Shown: positions 1 to 9,098 of the stretch, in pieces
Layout of the letters: each line of letters starts with the position of its first letter
Position numbering within the stretch: position 1 is the first letter of the stretch
DNA from: DASSUC01 sp035649895
GTDB lineage: Bacteria; Actinomycetota; Actinomycetes; Mycobacteriales; Micromonosporaceae
Length of the DNA stretch: 64,000 nt
NCBI GenBank assembly: GCA_035649895.1
Contig: DASRIS010000189.1
Location: 43,147 to 107,146, forward strand
Reading direction: 5' to 3'
Notes under the pieces: model-generated
What the model was told of the DNA's origin: nothing
Database searches by the model: none
What the model saw: the letters and a program-made list of their open reading frames with translations, nothing else
Translations under genes and position numbers: made by a program

Positions 1-72
1 GTCTTCGGATGGGGAAGCGTCCCGGACACCGGACCGAGCGGCAGCACGGGCGCCGGACGGGCTGGCGACCCC

Positions 73-3000
73 GTGACCTGCCCGGTGTGCGGGACGGTGG
101 CGGTGCCCGGGGCCCGGTTCTGCCACCACTGTGGCGTGGCCCTTCCGGCCGCCGCGACCCTGCCCGCCACCGAGCGCCGCGTGGTCACGGTCCTCTTCGG
201 TGACCTGTCCGACTTCACGACCTGGGCCGAGGACCTCGACCCGGAACGGGTCGGCGCGGTCACCGACCGGGTGCTGGCGGCGCTCGCCGGGGCTGTGAAG
301 ACCTTCGGCGGGCACGTGGACAAGCTGACCGGCGACGGCATCATGGCGGTGTTCGGGGCGCCGGTCGCCCACGAGGACGACGCCGAACGCGCGGTCCGGG
401 CCGCGCTGGCGATGCAGCGGGCGGTCCGGCGGGTGCTCGACGACGAGCGGGGCGGTGGCGCTCCGCTGGGCCTGCGGGTCGGGCTGAACACCGGCGAGGT
501 GGTGGCCGGAGTGCAGGCCGCGCTGGAGTACACGGTCATCGGCGACACCGTGAACACCGCCGCCCGCCTGGCCGACGCGGCCGCGGTCGGCGCCGCGTAC
601 GCCGGTGCGGCCACCGCCACGGCGACCCGCCGGGTCGCGTCCTGGCGCCAGCTGCGCCCGCTGCGGCTGAAGGGCAAGCGCGAGCCGGTCAAGGCGTACG
701 AGCTGCTGGGTCTGCACGACGCCCCGGGCACCCGGTCGGGCCTGGGCGACGAGGCGCCGTTCGTGGGTCGGGAGTCCGAGCTCGGCCGGGTGGCCGGGCG
801 CCTGGCCGAGGTGGTGGACCGGGGCGAGCCGCGCTTCCTGGTGCTGACCGCGGAGGCGGGGATCGGCAAGACCCGCTTTGCCGCCGAGGTGGAGCGGCTG
901 GCCGCCGGCTTCGACCCCGGTCCGGGGCGGTTCGCCGCGCACGCCGGGGCCCGGGTGCTGTCGGTGCACTGCGCCGCGTACGGCGAGCGCCGGCGCCTGG
1001 CGCCACTGGCCGACCTGGTCCGCACGGCCGCCGGCCTACCCGGCGACGCCGGCCCCAGCCTGCCCCGGGCGGCGGTCGAGGAGCGGCTGCGCAGGCTGGC
1101 CCAGCGGCTGGGCCGGGCCGGCCCGACCCGCCCGCCGATCGCCATCGAGCTGCTGCTGGCCCTGCTCGGGTACGCCGACCAGCCGGCCGCGCCGCGCGCC
1201 GCCAGCGGCGACGGCGCCTGGGGGTCCACCGCTGGCGAGAGCGCCGAGCCGGATGCCGAGGCGGCGCCCGGGGCAGTGGCTGACCTGCTCAGCGCCTTGT
1301 CGGCCGAGACGCCGCTGGTCATCATCGTCGACGACGTGCACGACGCGACTGCGGAGAGCGCGAACGCGCTGGGCGCCATGCTGTTCCGGCTGGCCGGCCC
1401 GGTGCTGGCGCTGCTGCTCGGCCGGCCCGAGCTAGTCCGGATCCCGGGCCTGCTGACCCGGTTGGCCGACGCCGAGGTGCTGGCGCTGCCGGCGCTGCGC
1501 GGGGCGGACGCGGCTCGGCTGCTGACCGCGTACCTGGGTGGGGGTCGCCTGCCCAAGGAGGACGAGGACCGCCTGCTGGCGACCGCCCAGGGCAACCCGT
1601 TCTACCTCGCAGAGCTGGTGACGCTGCTGCTGGAGCGCGGGGTGCTGCGCGGTGAGGCGGTCCGTGGGGCGACCGGCTCTGCTCCGGGGGCCGCTGCTCC
1701 GGTGGCGTGGTGGCTCGCGCCCGGGTCGCTCGGTGGCCGGCTGCTCTCCCGGGACCTCGCGGCCGTGCTCGCCGCACGCATCGACGCGCTCCCGGCCGAC
1801 GCCCGGTCGGTGCTGCGTGACGCGGCCGTCATCGGGGACACCGTGCCGGCCGCGGCCTTGGAGGCGCTGCGGGAGCGCCGGGCCGGGCGGGACGGGCACC
1901 CTGCCGCAGTGATCGCGGTCGAGCTGGAGCGGGCCGTCGAGGAGCTGCTCAACCGCCGGATGCTGCGCCGGACCCGGGGCGGGTACGCGTTCGCCACGCC
2001 CCTGCTGCGGGAGGCGGCGTACGCGGGTCTGGGCAAGGCCGACCTGGCTGAGCGGCACGCGTACCTGGCCCGGTGGGCGGCGACCCCGCCGGCCGAGGGG
2101 CGGGCCGGCATGAACGAGGAGACCCTGGACGCGTTCACCGCGGAGCACGCCGAGCGGGCGCTGGCGCTGGCCGACGCGGTGGGCCTCCGGCCGGACGCCA
2201 CCGCCCGTACGGTCGCCCCGGTGGGCATCGCGGCGCTCGGTCGGGCGGCCCGCCGGGCGAGCGCCAGCGGTGAGCCCGCGCTCGCGGTGCACTATGTCGA
2301 ACGGGCCGCGGCAATGGCCGGCCAGGCGCTGCCGGTCGCCGACCGGCTGGTGCACGCCCAGGCGCTGTTGCAGCTGCGACGGGCGTCCGAGGCGCTCGGG
2401 CACGCCGAGAAGATCTGTGCCAACGCCGGGGACGACCCGGCCACCCGGGCCGCCGCACTGCTGGTCGCCGGGCGTTCGCACGCCCTGATGGGTGACCGGA
2501 CCCGGGCGTACGACGTGTGGCAGGAGGCGCTGGAGGTCGCCACGGCCGCCGGTCTCGCCGGGGAACGGGCCGAGGCGATGCGGCGGCTGGGCATGGCCGA
2601 CTTCCTCGGCGGCCGGCTGGCCGAGGCGAGCAACCGTTTCGCCGCGGCGTACCAGGTGGCGATGGTCGCCGAGGACCGGCCCAACCAGGCATGGTCGCTG
2701 CAGAACCTGGCCTGGGTGACGACGACCCGGGGTGACTTCCTGGGCGCGGACGCGGCCCTGGCCCGCGCGGCCCGGCTCTTCGCCGAGCTGCGCGACCCGG
2801 TGGGCCGGGCCTGGCTGCGCGGGACCACGTCGTTCGCGCGGCTGCTCGCCGGCCGGCTGATCGAGGCCCGGCGGCTGGCCCGCGCGTTCCTGCCGTTCGG
2901 TGAGCGGGTGGGTGAGGCCTGGGCGGTCGGCACGCTGCGGGCGGTGGACGCGTTCGCAGGTGCGGAGCTGGGCGAGGTGGCCGAGGCCGACCGGGAGGCC

Positions 3001-3702
3001 CGGCGCGCGTACCGGGACTTCGTGTCCGTGTCCGACGACTGGGGCCGCGGCCTCGCGCTCGTGGTCCGCGGGGTGATCGCGCGGGGGCTGGCCGAGCCGA
3101 GCCACGCGGCCGACCTGCTCACCGATGCGCTGGAGTACGGCGAACGCACCGCCCACCCGCTGCTGATCGGGATGGCCCAGACCATCCGTGGGCTGGTGGC
3201 ACTGGACCTGGGCGACCCGGTCACCGCTGAGGCTGACGCGCACGCTGTCCTCGAGGTCGTCAAGCCGCACGACGTGCTGGAGAGCGCCCAGGTCGGGCCG
3301 CTGGTGCTGCTGGCGCTGGCCCGGTTGGCGCGCGGTCACGCCGCCGACGCGCTGCCACTGCTCGAGCAGGTCGCGGCCGAGGCGGAGGCGCCTTCGCTGC
3401 TGTTCCCGCGCCGGCTGGCCGTGGCCCAGTACGCCTCGGCCCTGGTGGCCGCCGGACGGGCGGGGGAGGCGGTCGGGTGGGCCCGCCGGGCGGCGGCCCT
3501 GCCGGGAGAGGACGTCCGCAGCCGGGTCACCGCGTGGCGGGTGCTGGCTGAGGCGCTCGCCGCAGCCGGGGACCTTGCCGAGGCGCGGGCGGCGGCCCTG
3601 GTGGCGGTGGAGCACGCGTACGCCACGCAGCAGATGAGCGAGCGGGCCGCCGCGGACGAGGTGCTGCGCCGGCTTTCCGCCGGTGCTCCCACTCCGGTCT
3701 GA
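73..3702 (+). CDS. Zinc-ribbon class III adenylate/guanylate cyclase fused to AAA ATPase and TPR-like domain
   Basis: Large signalling protein of 1209 residues. An N-terminal zinc ribbon is formed by C3/C6 and C17/C20 (CPVC, CHHC). A class III nucleotide cyclase domain follows at about residues 35-210. The metal aspartates D44 (FGDLSDFT) and D88 (LTGDG), the purine-selecting pair K84/D158 and the transition-state N161/R165 (GDTVNTAAR) are all present, so it should be active, probably on ATP. Next comes a STAND/AAA module with Walker A AEAGIGKT (260-267) and Walker B VIIVDDVHD (near 416-424). The rest, to about 1200, is alpha-helical TPR-like repeats. No membrane segment or signal peptide is seen, so it is cytoplasmic. 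The frame is open from base 1 to the GTG at 73, so the true start could lie upstream of the window. The fusion of cyclase, AAA and TPR is common in actinobacteria; the input signal is unknown. Confidence 0.85.
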   Translation: MTCPVCGTVAVPGARFCHHCGVALPAAATLPATERRVVTVLFGDLSDFTTWAEDLDPERVGAVTDRVLAALAGAVKTFGGHVDKLTGDGIMAVFGAPVAHEDDAERAVRAALAMQRAVRRVLDDERGGGAPLGLRVGLNTGEVVAGVQAALEYTVIGDTVNTAARLADAAAVGAAYAGAATATATRRVASWRQLRPLRLKGKREPVKAYELLGLHDAPGTRSGLGDEAPFVGRESELGRVAGRLAEVVDRGEPRFLVLTAEAGIGKTRFAAEVERLAAGFDPGPGRFAAHAGARVLSVHCAAYGERRRLAPLADLVRTAAGLPGDAGPSLPRAAVEERLRRLAQRLGRAGPTRPPIAIELLLALLGYADQPAAPRAASGDGAWGSTAGESAEPDAEAAPGAVADLLSALSAETPLVIIVDDVHDATAESANALGAMLFRLAGPVLALLLGRPELVRIPGLLTRLADAEVLALPALRGADAARLLTAYLGGGRLPKEDEDRLLATAQGNPFYLAELVTLLLERGVLRGEAVRGATGSAPGAAAPVAWWLAPGSLGGRLLSRDLAAVLAARIDALPADARSVLRDAAVIGDTVPAAALEALRERRAGRDGHPAAVIAVELERAVEELLNRRMLRRTRGGYAFATPLLREAAYAGLGKADLAERHAYLARWAATPPAEGRAGMNEETLDAFTAEHAERALALADAVGLRPDATARTVAPVGIAALGRAARRASASGEPALAVHYVERAAAMAGQALPVADRLVHAQALLQLRRASEALGHAEKICANAGDDPATRAAALLVAGRSHALMGDRTRAYDVWQEALEVATAAGLAGERAEAMRRLGMADFLGGRLAEASNRFAAAYQVAMVAEDRPNQAWSLQNLAWVTTTRGDFLGADAALARAARLFAELRDPVGRAWLRGTTSFARLLAGRLIEARRLARAFLPFGERVGEAWAVGTLRAVDAFAGAELGEVAEADREARRAYRDFVSVSDDWGRGLALVVRGVIARGLAEPSHAADLLTDALEYGERTAHPLLIGMAQTIRGLVALDLGDPVTAEADAHAVLEVVKPHDVLESAQVGPLVLLALARLARGHAADALPLLEQVAAEAEAPSLLFPRRLAVAQYASALVAAGRAGEAVGWARRAAALPGEDVRSRVTAWRVLAEALAAAGDLAEARAAALVAVEHAYATQQMSERAAADEVLRRLSAGAPTPV

Positions 3703-3882
3703 CCGCTCTGGCTGCTTTGACCGCTTTGGTTGTTTGACCGCTCTGGCGTTTGATCGCTGCGGCGCCCGGACCGCTCCGGCCGCTGGCGGCTTTGGCTTCT
3801 CTGACAGTGCCTGACCAGGGCCGCACGCTCCCGCGGCGGCCTGCTGACAAACGCAGGACAGAGCCGCACGAGGTCGCTGGCG

Positions 3883-3895
3883 TACGTTGGACAAC
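3883..3895 (+). promoter_or_regulatory. Candidate -10 box for a leaderless kinase transcript
   Basis: TACGTT at 3883-3888 matches the actinobacterial -10 pattern TANNNT. It lies 7 nt before the GTG at 3896, which would make the start codon the transcript's first bases. No Shine-Dalgarno sequence precedes this GTG, and no convincing -35 is seen. Confidence 0.4.
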
Positions 3896-5713
3896 GTGAG
3901 CGACTCCGCCGACGCGCTGCCGCCGCCGACCGTGCCTGGTTTGTCCGGGTTAATGGTGCTGGCCAGAGGTGGGTACGCGACGGTGTACCGGGCCACCCAG
4001 GAGTCGGTCGGCCGCGAGGTCGCGGTCAAGGTCGAGAACCGGGCCCTGGAGAGCGAACGCGACCAGCGCCGGTTTCTGCGCGAGGCGCGGGCCGCCGGGC
4101 GGATGTCGTCGCACCCGCACGTGGTGGACCTCTTCGACGCGGGCATGACGGCGGAGGGGCACCCGTATCTGATCATGGAACTCTGCGACGGGTCGTACGC
4201 GGACCGGATCCGGGCCGCGCCGCTGCCGCCGTACGAGGTCCGGGATGTGGGTGTGAAGATCGCCGACGCGCTCGCCGACGCGCACGCGCTCGGCGTGCTG
4301 CACCGGGACGTGAAGCCGGCGAACCTGCTGCTCACCCGGTTCGGCGAGCCCGCGCTCGCCGACTTCGGGCTGGCCATCCTCGCCGAGACCCGGGACACCT
4401 CGGTCACCCTGGACGTGCTCACCCCGGCGTACGCGCCGCCGGAGCTGTTCCGGCACCACGCGCCATCGTCCTGTGTGGACGTCTACGCGCTCGCCGCAAC
4501 GCTCTACGCGCTGCTCAGCGGGCGCCCTCCGCGCTGGCGGAAGGACCGCAACCCGAGCCTGCTCACCCTGATGGAGCTCTTCGACGAGCCGATCCCGGAC
4601 CTGCCGGGCGTTCCGGCCGGCCTCATCGACCTGCTCCGGCTGGGCATGCTGAACGACCCCGACGCCCGCCCGCCCGCCGACCAGCTGCGCGACATGCTCG
4701 CGACGCTGGACCTCACCGCCGAGCCACCCACCGTGCCGATGGCCTGGCAGGCGGTGGCCCCCCGGTCTCCCGGCCCGGCACCGGTCAGCCCCGGCCCGGC
4801 ACCGGTCAGCCCTGGTCCGCAGCCGGGCTGGGCGGTGCCTGCGGGGTGGCAGGGGGAGCTCGGTGAGGAGACCATCGCCCACCCCCTCCTCCCCGGGCTC
4901 CCAGGCCAGTCGGCCGGGTCGCCAGGCTCCCCGGTGACGGGGCCCAGCTCGCCAGCTGCGCAGCCTTATCCGGTTGGGACCTTCGGCTCCCCGGCGGGGG
5001 CGCAGCATCCGCAGGCTGGGTACCCGGCCGGGCCACAGCATCCGCCGCCGGGGCAGCCGTACCAGCCGGGCAGCCCGGCGCACCCGCCGGCCGGACCGCC
5101 ACACCTCCCGGGCGGGGGGCCGCGCCCGCCGGCCGGGCCGGCACCCTCGACATCGACCAAGCCGAGGCGCCGCTGGCGCCGGTGGCTGGGGCTCGGGGGC
5201 ACGCTGGTCGCCGTCGCGCTGCTGCTGGGCACTATCTGGTACGCGGCTGCCCGGTCCACTCCGGCACCGGCGAAGACCCAGCAGGCGCGGCCGGGGGCCA
5301 CCCAGGTCACGGGTGACCCGGCGATCGGCGCCTGCCTGCTCACCGCCGTGCAGGCGCGCTGTGCCGACCCGGACCGCCCGGAGTGCTACGGGCGGCTCAC
5401 CGTCTCCGGCGGCGTGGCCCGCGCCAGGGCGCTGCCGTGCGAGCAGGCGCACACCTGGGAGGTGTTCGCGCTCGGCGTGCTGCCGGCCGGGCTGAGGGGC
5501 GCCCCGCACGCCACGGTGGCCCGGGCCGACGCGGTAAGCAAGGTCTGCAACCCGGCGAACCTGCTCGTGGTGGACCTCAGTGCGGTCGGCTGGCGGGTGG
5601 CTGTGCTGCCGCCCACCGCGGCCCAGTACGACGCCGGGCAGCGCGACTTCCGCTGCCTGGCCGGCCGGGGCGAGAACGAGCTGGTCGGCGCGACCCTTGG
5701 CCACGGCGGCTGA
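3896..5713 (+). CDS. Membrane-anchored PknB-like Ser/Thr protein kinase
   Basis: Receptor-type eukaryotic-like kinase, about 605 residues. The kinase domain covers about residues 18-280: glycine loop GGYATV (25-30), VAVK lysine K45, catalytic loop HRDVKPAN (D138, N143) and DFG (D156), so it should phosphorylate Ser/Thr. A long Pro/Gly/Gln-rich juxtamembrane linker (about 285-425) contains repeated SPGPAPV units. One transmembrane helix follows (about 431-452). The extracellular domain of about 150 residues has paired cysteines and a CEQAHTWEVFALG motif resembling septum-formation/DUF4190-type sensor domains, without PASTA repeats. An in-frame TTG at 3887 is possible, but the GTG at 3896 is preferred because of the promoter-like spacing. 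It stands alone downstream of the cyclase gene, so both may belong to a signalling locus. Confidence 0.88.
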   Translation: MSDSADALPPPTVPGLSGLMVLARGGYATVYRATQESVGREVAVKVENRALESERDQRRFLREARAAGRMSSHPHVVDLFDAGMTAEGHPYLIMELCDGSYADRIRAAPLPPYEVRDVGVKIADALADAHALGVLHRDVKPANLLLTRFGEPALADFGLAILAETRDTSVTLDVLTPAYAPPELFRHHAPSSCVDVYALAATLYALLSGRPPRWRKDRNPSLLTLMELFDEPIPDLPGVPAGLIDLLRLGMLNDPDARPPADQLRDMLATLDLTAEPPTVPMAWQAVAPRSPGPAPVSPGPAPVSPGPQPGWAVPAGWQGELGEETIAHPLLPGLPGQSAGSPGSPVTGPSSPAAQPYPVGTFGSPAGAQHPQAGYPAGPQHPPPGQPYQPGSPAHPPAGPPHLPGGGPRPPAGPAPSTSTKPRRRWRRWLGLGGTLVAVALLLGTIWYAAARSTPAPAKTQQARPGATQVTGDPAIGACLLTAVQARCADPDRPECYGRLTVSGGVARARALPCEQAHTWEVFALGVLPAGLRGAPHATVARADAVSKVCNPANLLVVDLSAVGWRVAVLPPTAAQYDAGQRDFRCLAGRGENELVGATLGHGG

Positions 5714-5884
5714 GCTGACCCGACCCAACCTAGGACTCAAGGTGCCTGGTCCTCACCGTCGACTCGCCGAGCGTGCTGATGGTTCGACGTCTCGGGAGCC
5801 ATCCAGGCTGGCGGCGCGTGCGGAAGCCAGATAGCCTTGAATCAAACTAGCTGATCACGATTCATCTTGGCTGGAGCGGTGATC

Positions 5885-6223
5885 ATGGCAACGACGGATG
5901 TTGGGGCGCTGATTGACCGTGCCCGTATGGCTGCGGGCCTCAGCCAGCGTGCTCTTGCGGACGTGACCGGCATCTCGCAGTCCACCCTGTCGCGGGTCAT
6001 CTCCGGAGACCGGGTGGCGAAGATGCCGGAGATCGTGGCGATCGCGTGGGCAACCGGGCACACTGTTGCCCAGCTCACCGGGGCCGGGACGGTGGCCGAC
6101 CGAGTCCAGTGCGTGGCCCGGGCCACTAACGACTCGGGCATGGAAGGCATGCGTCAGGCGCTTCTGCAATTCCTGGAGATGGACGACTATCTGGATGACT
6201 ACGCCATCCCCGCCACGATCTGA
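5885..6223 (+). CDS. XRE-family helix-turn-helix regulator
   Basis: Small DNA-binding protein (112 residues). It has a Cro/C1-type helix-turn-helix at about residues 7-60 (the LSQRALADVTGISQSTLSRV segment) and a short acidic C-terminal tail. The ATG at 5885 is chosen over an upstream TTG at 5867 because GGAG at 5873-5876 gives ideal Shine-Dalgarno spacing. It is the first gene of a tight three-gene set with the ImmA/IrrE peptidase and a PIN-like protein. In such pairs the XRE protein usually represses the operon and is the target cleaved by the peptidase; this role is inferred here. Base composition of the set is visibly less G+C-rich than the flanking genes, suggesting acquisition. Confidence 0.8.
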   Translation: MATTDVGALIDRARMAAGLSQRALADVTGISQSTLSRVISGDRVAKMPEIVAIAWATGHTVAQLTGAGTVADRVQCVARATNDSGMEGMRQALLQFLEMDDYLDDYAIPATI

Positions 6224-6238
6224 CGCGGGTGAAAGACG

Positions 6239-7102
6239 GTGAACGCTGAAGCCGAGGGACGCATTACTGCCGCGCGGTTCCGCCAGGACTACCGCCTGGG
6301 CGTGCAGCCAATGGGTGACCTTGTTGCGGTCATCGAGCAGACGACGGGGATCGACGTAGCAGTGCTCGACGTGGGTCCGGACGAGCACGGCCTGACGATG
6401 CGGGACCCGGGGCGCAACGCCGTATTCATTGGTGTCGCATGCACCCGGAACCCGATGCGGCAGCGCAGCACGCTCGCCCACGAACTCGGCCACGTGCTGT
6501 TCGAGGACTGGGCCGACAACGATGCGGGCAACTGGAGCGCCCGAACCCACGAGGAGATTCGAGCCGACGCCTTCGCCCGACACCTGCTCGTGCCCGTGGA
6601 TGGCTTGCGCGAGTTCCTCGGAAGCCGAGAGCGGGTAACCCAGTCCACTCTCTCCGCTGTCGTTCAGCGGTTCCTGGTGTCATCCGCCATGGCTGCTATC
6701 GCGTTGCAGCAGGCCGGATACATCGATGTCGCTACCAAGCAGGAGTGGATGGGGCTGTCCGCCCTCCAGCTGGCGGTCCGGTACGGGTGGAGCGACCAGT
6801 ACCGCGCGTTGCAGGCTGACTCCGATCAGCGGAGGGCACCGCAACGGCTTCTAGCCCGTGCAATCAAGGGCTACGCGGAGGGGGTGATCCCCGCACAGGC
6901 CATCGCCACCTTGCGCGGCATCCGTCTGGAGGCGGCCGAAGCGGAGCTGCGAGAGGCGGGCGTCGTGCCCGCCGAGCGTCTGGTCATGTGGGCTGACCCC
7001 ACTGAGCTACCGGACGTGCAGGTGGACCTGGCCGCCTTGGATGAGGATCTCAACGCGCCGGATGACCGGCAGGACCCGACGGCGGAAACAGAGGCCAGAT
7101 GA
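6239..7102 (+). CDS. ImmA/IrrE-family zinc metallopeptidase
   Basis: Predicted COG2856 (ImmA/IrrE) peptidase of 287 residues. The zinc site HELGH is at 81-85, and the EIRADAFARHLLVP helix (E106) supplies the usual third ligand and family signature. The C-terminal half (about 150-287) is helical and resembles the variable region that accompanies the peptidase in Bacillus ImmA-type proteins. GTG start, 15 nt after the XRE stop; its stop overlaps the next gene's ATG by 4 nt (ATGA). In characterised pairs such as ImmA-ImmR of ICEBs1 and IrrE-DdrO of Deinococcus, the peptidase cleaves its cognate XRE repressor. The neighbouring XRE gene is the natural substrate candidate. No signal peptide, so cytoplasmic. 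Confidence 0.85.
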   Translation: MNAEAEGRITAARFRQDYRLGVQPMGDLVAVIEQTTGIDVAVLDVGPDEHGLTMRDPGRNAVFIGVACTRNPMRQRSTLAHELGHVLFEDWADNDAGNWSARTHEEIRADAFARHLLVPVDGLREFLGSRERVTQSTLSAVVQRFLVSSAMAAIALQQAGYIDVATKQEWMGLSALQLAVRYGWSDQYRALQADSDQRRAPQRLLARAIKGYAEGVIPAQAIATLRGIRLEAAEAELREAGVVPAERLVMWADPTELPDVQVDLAALDEDLNAPDDRQDPTAETEAR

Positions 7103-7710
7103 GTCACCGGCCGATCATCGATGCCGGGCCGAGCCTGAACTTCCTCTCGATCAACAAGGAGCGCCTCCTTGTCGGCGTCCTGGGGCCGCTCAGCGCCCCG
7201 GAGATCGTGCAGGCCGAGGTGCTGCGCAAGTCCCGGGAGGATGAACGCTTCCGCGCTGCGGCGACCGCCTGGCGGAAGCTGGCACCACGCTGGATCCAGA
7301 TACTCTCCGACGACGAGACACCCGAGCTCGCAGCGGTCGTCCACCGGGTCACTCGACAGCCCATGGAAGAACGGCTGAAGCACCCGAAGGATCTGGGCGA
7401 GACCATGGTGATCGCGCATGCGGTCGTCGCCGCCGAAGCGGGTGGGACGGTGACGGTGCTCATCGACGACGGGCCAGGGGCACGGATCGCTACCTCCGAG
7501 ATCAGCCGACTGCAACGGCTCCGCTCCAACGGTCGTGCCGTAGGGTCGATAAGACTGGCGAGCACGCTGACGGTCCTGGAGCATGCAGCAGGCGGTCACC
7601 ACATCCCGGACAAGGCCACGATGCGCGATATCTACAAGCGGCTACGCGGTCTCGATGACGGCCTACCGCCGGTGGAGAAGACCAACCTCCTGTCGTCGGC
7701 CCTCTGGTAG
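7099..7710 (+). CDS. PIN-like domain protein (putative ribonuclease)
   Basis: Protein of 203 residues with a PIN-like arrangement of acidic residues: D8 in IIDAGPSLNFL, E40 in IVQAEVLRK, E101 in DLGETMVIAHA and D123/D124 in VLIDDGPGARIA. These four positions are the metal-binding set of PIN ribonucleases. Its ATG overlaps the ImmA/IrrE stop (ATGA), indicating translational coupling. Third gene of the XRE-peptidase-PIN module. PIN proteins are commonly toxins of type II toxin-antitoxin systems; whether it is toxic here, and whether the XRE or the peptidase controls it, is inference. A stand-alone RNase or metabolic PIN protein is the alternative. Confidence 0.7.
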   Translation: MSHRPIIDAGPSLNFLSINKERLLVGVLGPLSAPEIVQAEVLRKSREDERFRAAATAWRKLAPRWIQILSDDETPELAAVVHRVTRQPMEERLKHPKDLGETMVIAHAVVAAEAGGTVTVLIDDGPGARIATSEISRLQRLRSNGRAVGSIRLASTLTVLEHAAGGHHIPDKATMRDIYKRLRGLDDGLPPVEKTNLLSSALW

Positions 7711-7843
7711 CGACAGGCTGCTGCGGCTCCGGTAATGAGGCAGCAACGGTGCCTGGCCCAGCCCCCGACGAGTGACGGGCGTTGGCGGCCATACGGCCAT
7801 GCTCGGCCAGGTGGACATTGCCAGCTGAGACAGGCCGGCGGCC

Positions 7844-9004
7844 TCAGTACGACTTCTCCTGGCCGAGCACGTGCTGGGCGACGAAGTTGAGGATCATCTC
7901 CCGGCTCACCGGCGCGATGCGGCCGGCGCGCACGCCACCGAGCAGCGTCGCGACGCCGTACTCGGTGGTCATGCCGTTGCCGCCGTGCGCCTGGATAGCG
8001 GTGTCGACGGCGAGCGTGGCAGCCTCCGACGAGGCGTACTTGGCCATGTTGGCGGCGACCCCCGCTTCCAGGTCGCGCCCTGCGTCGTAGAGCGCCGCCG
8101 CCTTGGCGATCATCAGGCGGGCCAGCTCGACCTGGATGGCGGCGTGCGCCAGTGGATGGGCGATGCCCTGGTGCGCCCCGATCGGCCGGCCCCAGACGCG
8201 GCGCTGACCGGCGTACTCGCTGGCCCGCTCGATCGCGTACCGGGCGCTGCCGGCGCCCATCGCGGCCACGGTGATCCGCTCCGGGTTGAGGCCGGTGAAG
8301 AGAGCGGGCAGGCCCGCCGCCAGGTCCTCGCCCACCAGCGCGTCCGCGGGCAGGCGCACGTCGTCGAGGTAGAGCAGCCACTGGTTCTCCGGAGAGACGA
8401 TCTCCATCTCCAGCTGGGAGCTGGACAGCCCGGGCGCGTCGATGGGTACGAGGAACAGCGCGGGCCGCAGCTTGCCGGTGGCCGAGTCGGCGGTACGCGC
8501 GACCACGAGCACGTGGTTCGCCTCGTCCACCCCGGAGATGAAGCACTTGCGGCCGGACAGCACCCAGTCCGTGCCGTCGCGGGTGGCGAGGGTGCCCAGG
8601 CGGTGGAAGTTGGACCCGGCCTCCGGCTCGGTGATGGCGAAGACGATCTTCTGGGAGCCGTCCGCGATGCCGGGGAGGAACTGCTTGCGCTGGGCCGGCG
8701 TGCCGTGCTTGGCCAGGATCGTGCCGGCGATGGCCGGGGAGACGACGATCAGCAGCAGCGGGCAGCCGGCCGCGGCGAGCTCCTCGCAGACGATGGCCAG
8801 CTCGGTGATGCCGCCGCCGCCACCGCCGTACTCGGTGGGGATGTTGACCCCGAGATAGCCCAGGGCACCGGCCTCGGCCCACAGCTCGGTGGTGTGCTCG
8901 CCGGACTTGGCCTTGCGGACGAAGTACGTGTGGCCGTAGCGGCGGCCGAGCGCCCGTACCGCGTCGCGAAGCTGCTCCTGCTCGGGGGTGAGGTCGAAGT
9001 CCAT
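7844..9004 (-). CDS. Acyl-CoA dehydrogenase (FadE12-like), last gene of the catabolic operon
   Basis: FAD-dependent acyl-CoA dehydrogenase of 386 residues, the usual family length, forming an alpha,beta-double bond in an acyl-CoA. The N-terminal LTPEQEQLRDAVRAL helix, the central ITEPEAGSNFHRLGTLATR substrate/FAD segment and the C-terminal AIQAHGGNGMTTEYG motif are intact. A GGAGG Shine-Dalgarno lies upstream of the ATG. It is the distal member of the minus-strand operon, 94 nt after the biotin carboxylase; the gap carries short GACGGGATGGGAC-type direct repeats. Position next to the carboxylase genes matches M. tuberculosis fadE12. Substrate unknown; a branched or isoprenoid acyl-CoA is the best guess from context. 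It converges on the PIN gene. Confidence 0.88.
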   Translation of the reverse strand: MDFDLTPEQEQLRDAVRALGRRYGHTYFVRKAKSGEHTTELWAEAGALGYLGVNIPTEYGGGGGGITELAIVCEELAAAGCPLLLIVVSPAIAGTILAKHGTPAQRKQFLPGIADGSQKIVFAITEPEAGSNFHRLGTLATRDGTDWVLSGRKCFISGVDEANHVLVVARTADSATGKLRPALFLVPIDAPGLSSSQLEMEIVSPENQWLLYLDDVRLPADALVGEDLAAGLPALFTGLNPERITVAAMGAGSARYAIERASEYAGQRRVWGRPIGAHQGIAHPLAHAAIQVELARLMIAKAAALYDAGRDLEAGVAANMAKYASSEAATLAVDTAIQAHGGNGMTTEYGVATLLGGVRAGRIAPVSREMILNFVAQHVLGQEKSY

Positions 9005-9098
9005 GACGGTGGCCTCCAGGACGACGGGTGAGACGACGGGATGGGACGGGACGAGAGGGCGGGATGGGACGACGGGATGGGACGGCGGGGGTGGGAGG

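Noticed and set aside
1432..4422. 996-residue open frame antisense to the cyclase and kinase genes
   Set aside because: It runs opposite two clearly conserved proteins, has Arg/Gly/Pro-rich shadow composition and no domain motifs; long antisense frames are expected at this G+C content.
5837..5865. TTGAAT ... ATTCAT as the promoter of the XRE module
   Set aside because: Spacing is 17 nt but the -10 lacks the essential second-position A; could be chance in A+T-richer sequence.
7832..7844. AGGCC-GGC-GGCCT hairpin as operon terminator
   Set aside because: Only a 5-bp stem and it overlaps the stop codon of the dehydrogenase gene; too weak to call in this sequence context.
9005..9098. Second TetR operator between the biotin carboxylase and last dehydrogenase genes
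   Set aside because: Only short GACGGGATGGGAC direct repeats are present; no copy of the AAACAA..TTGTTT palindrome.
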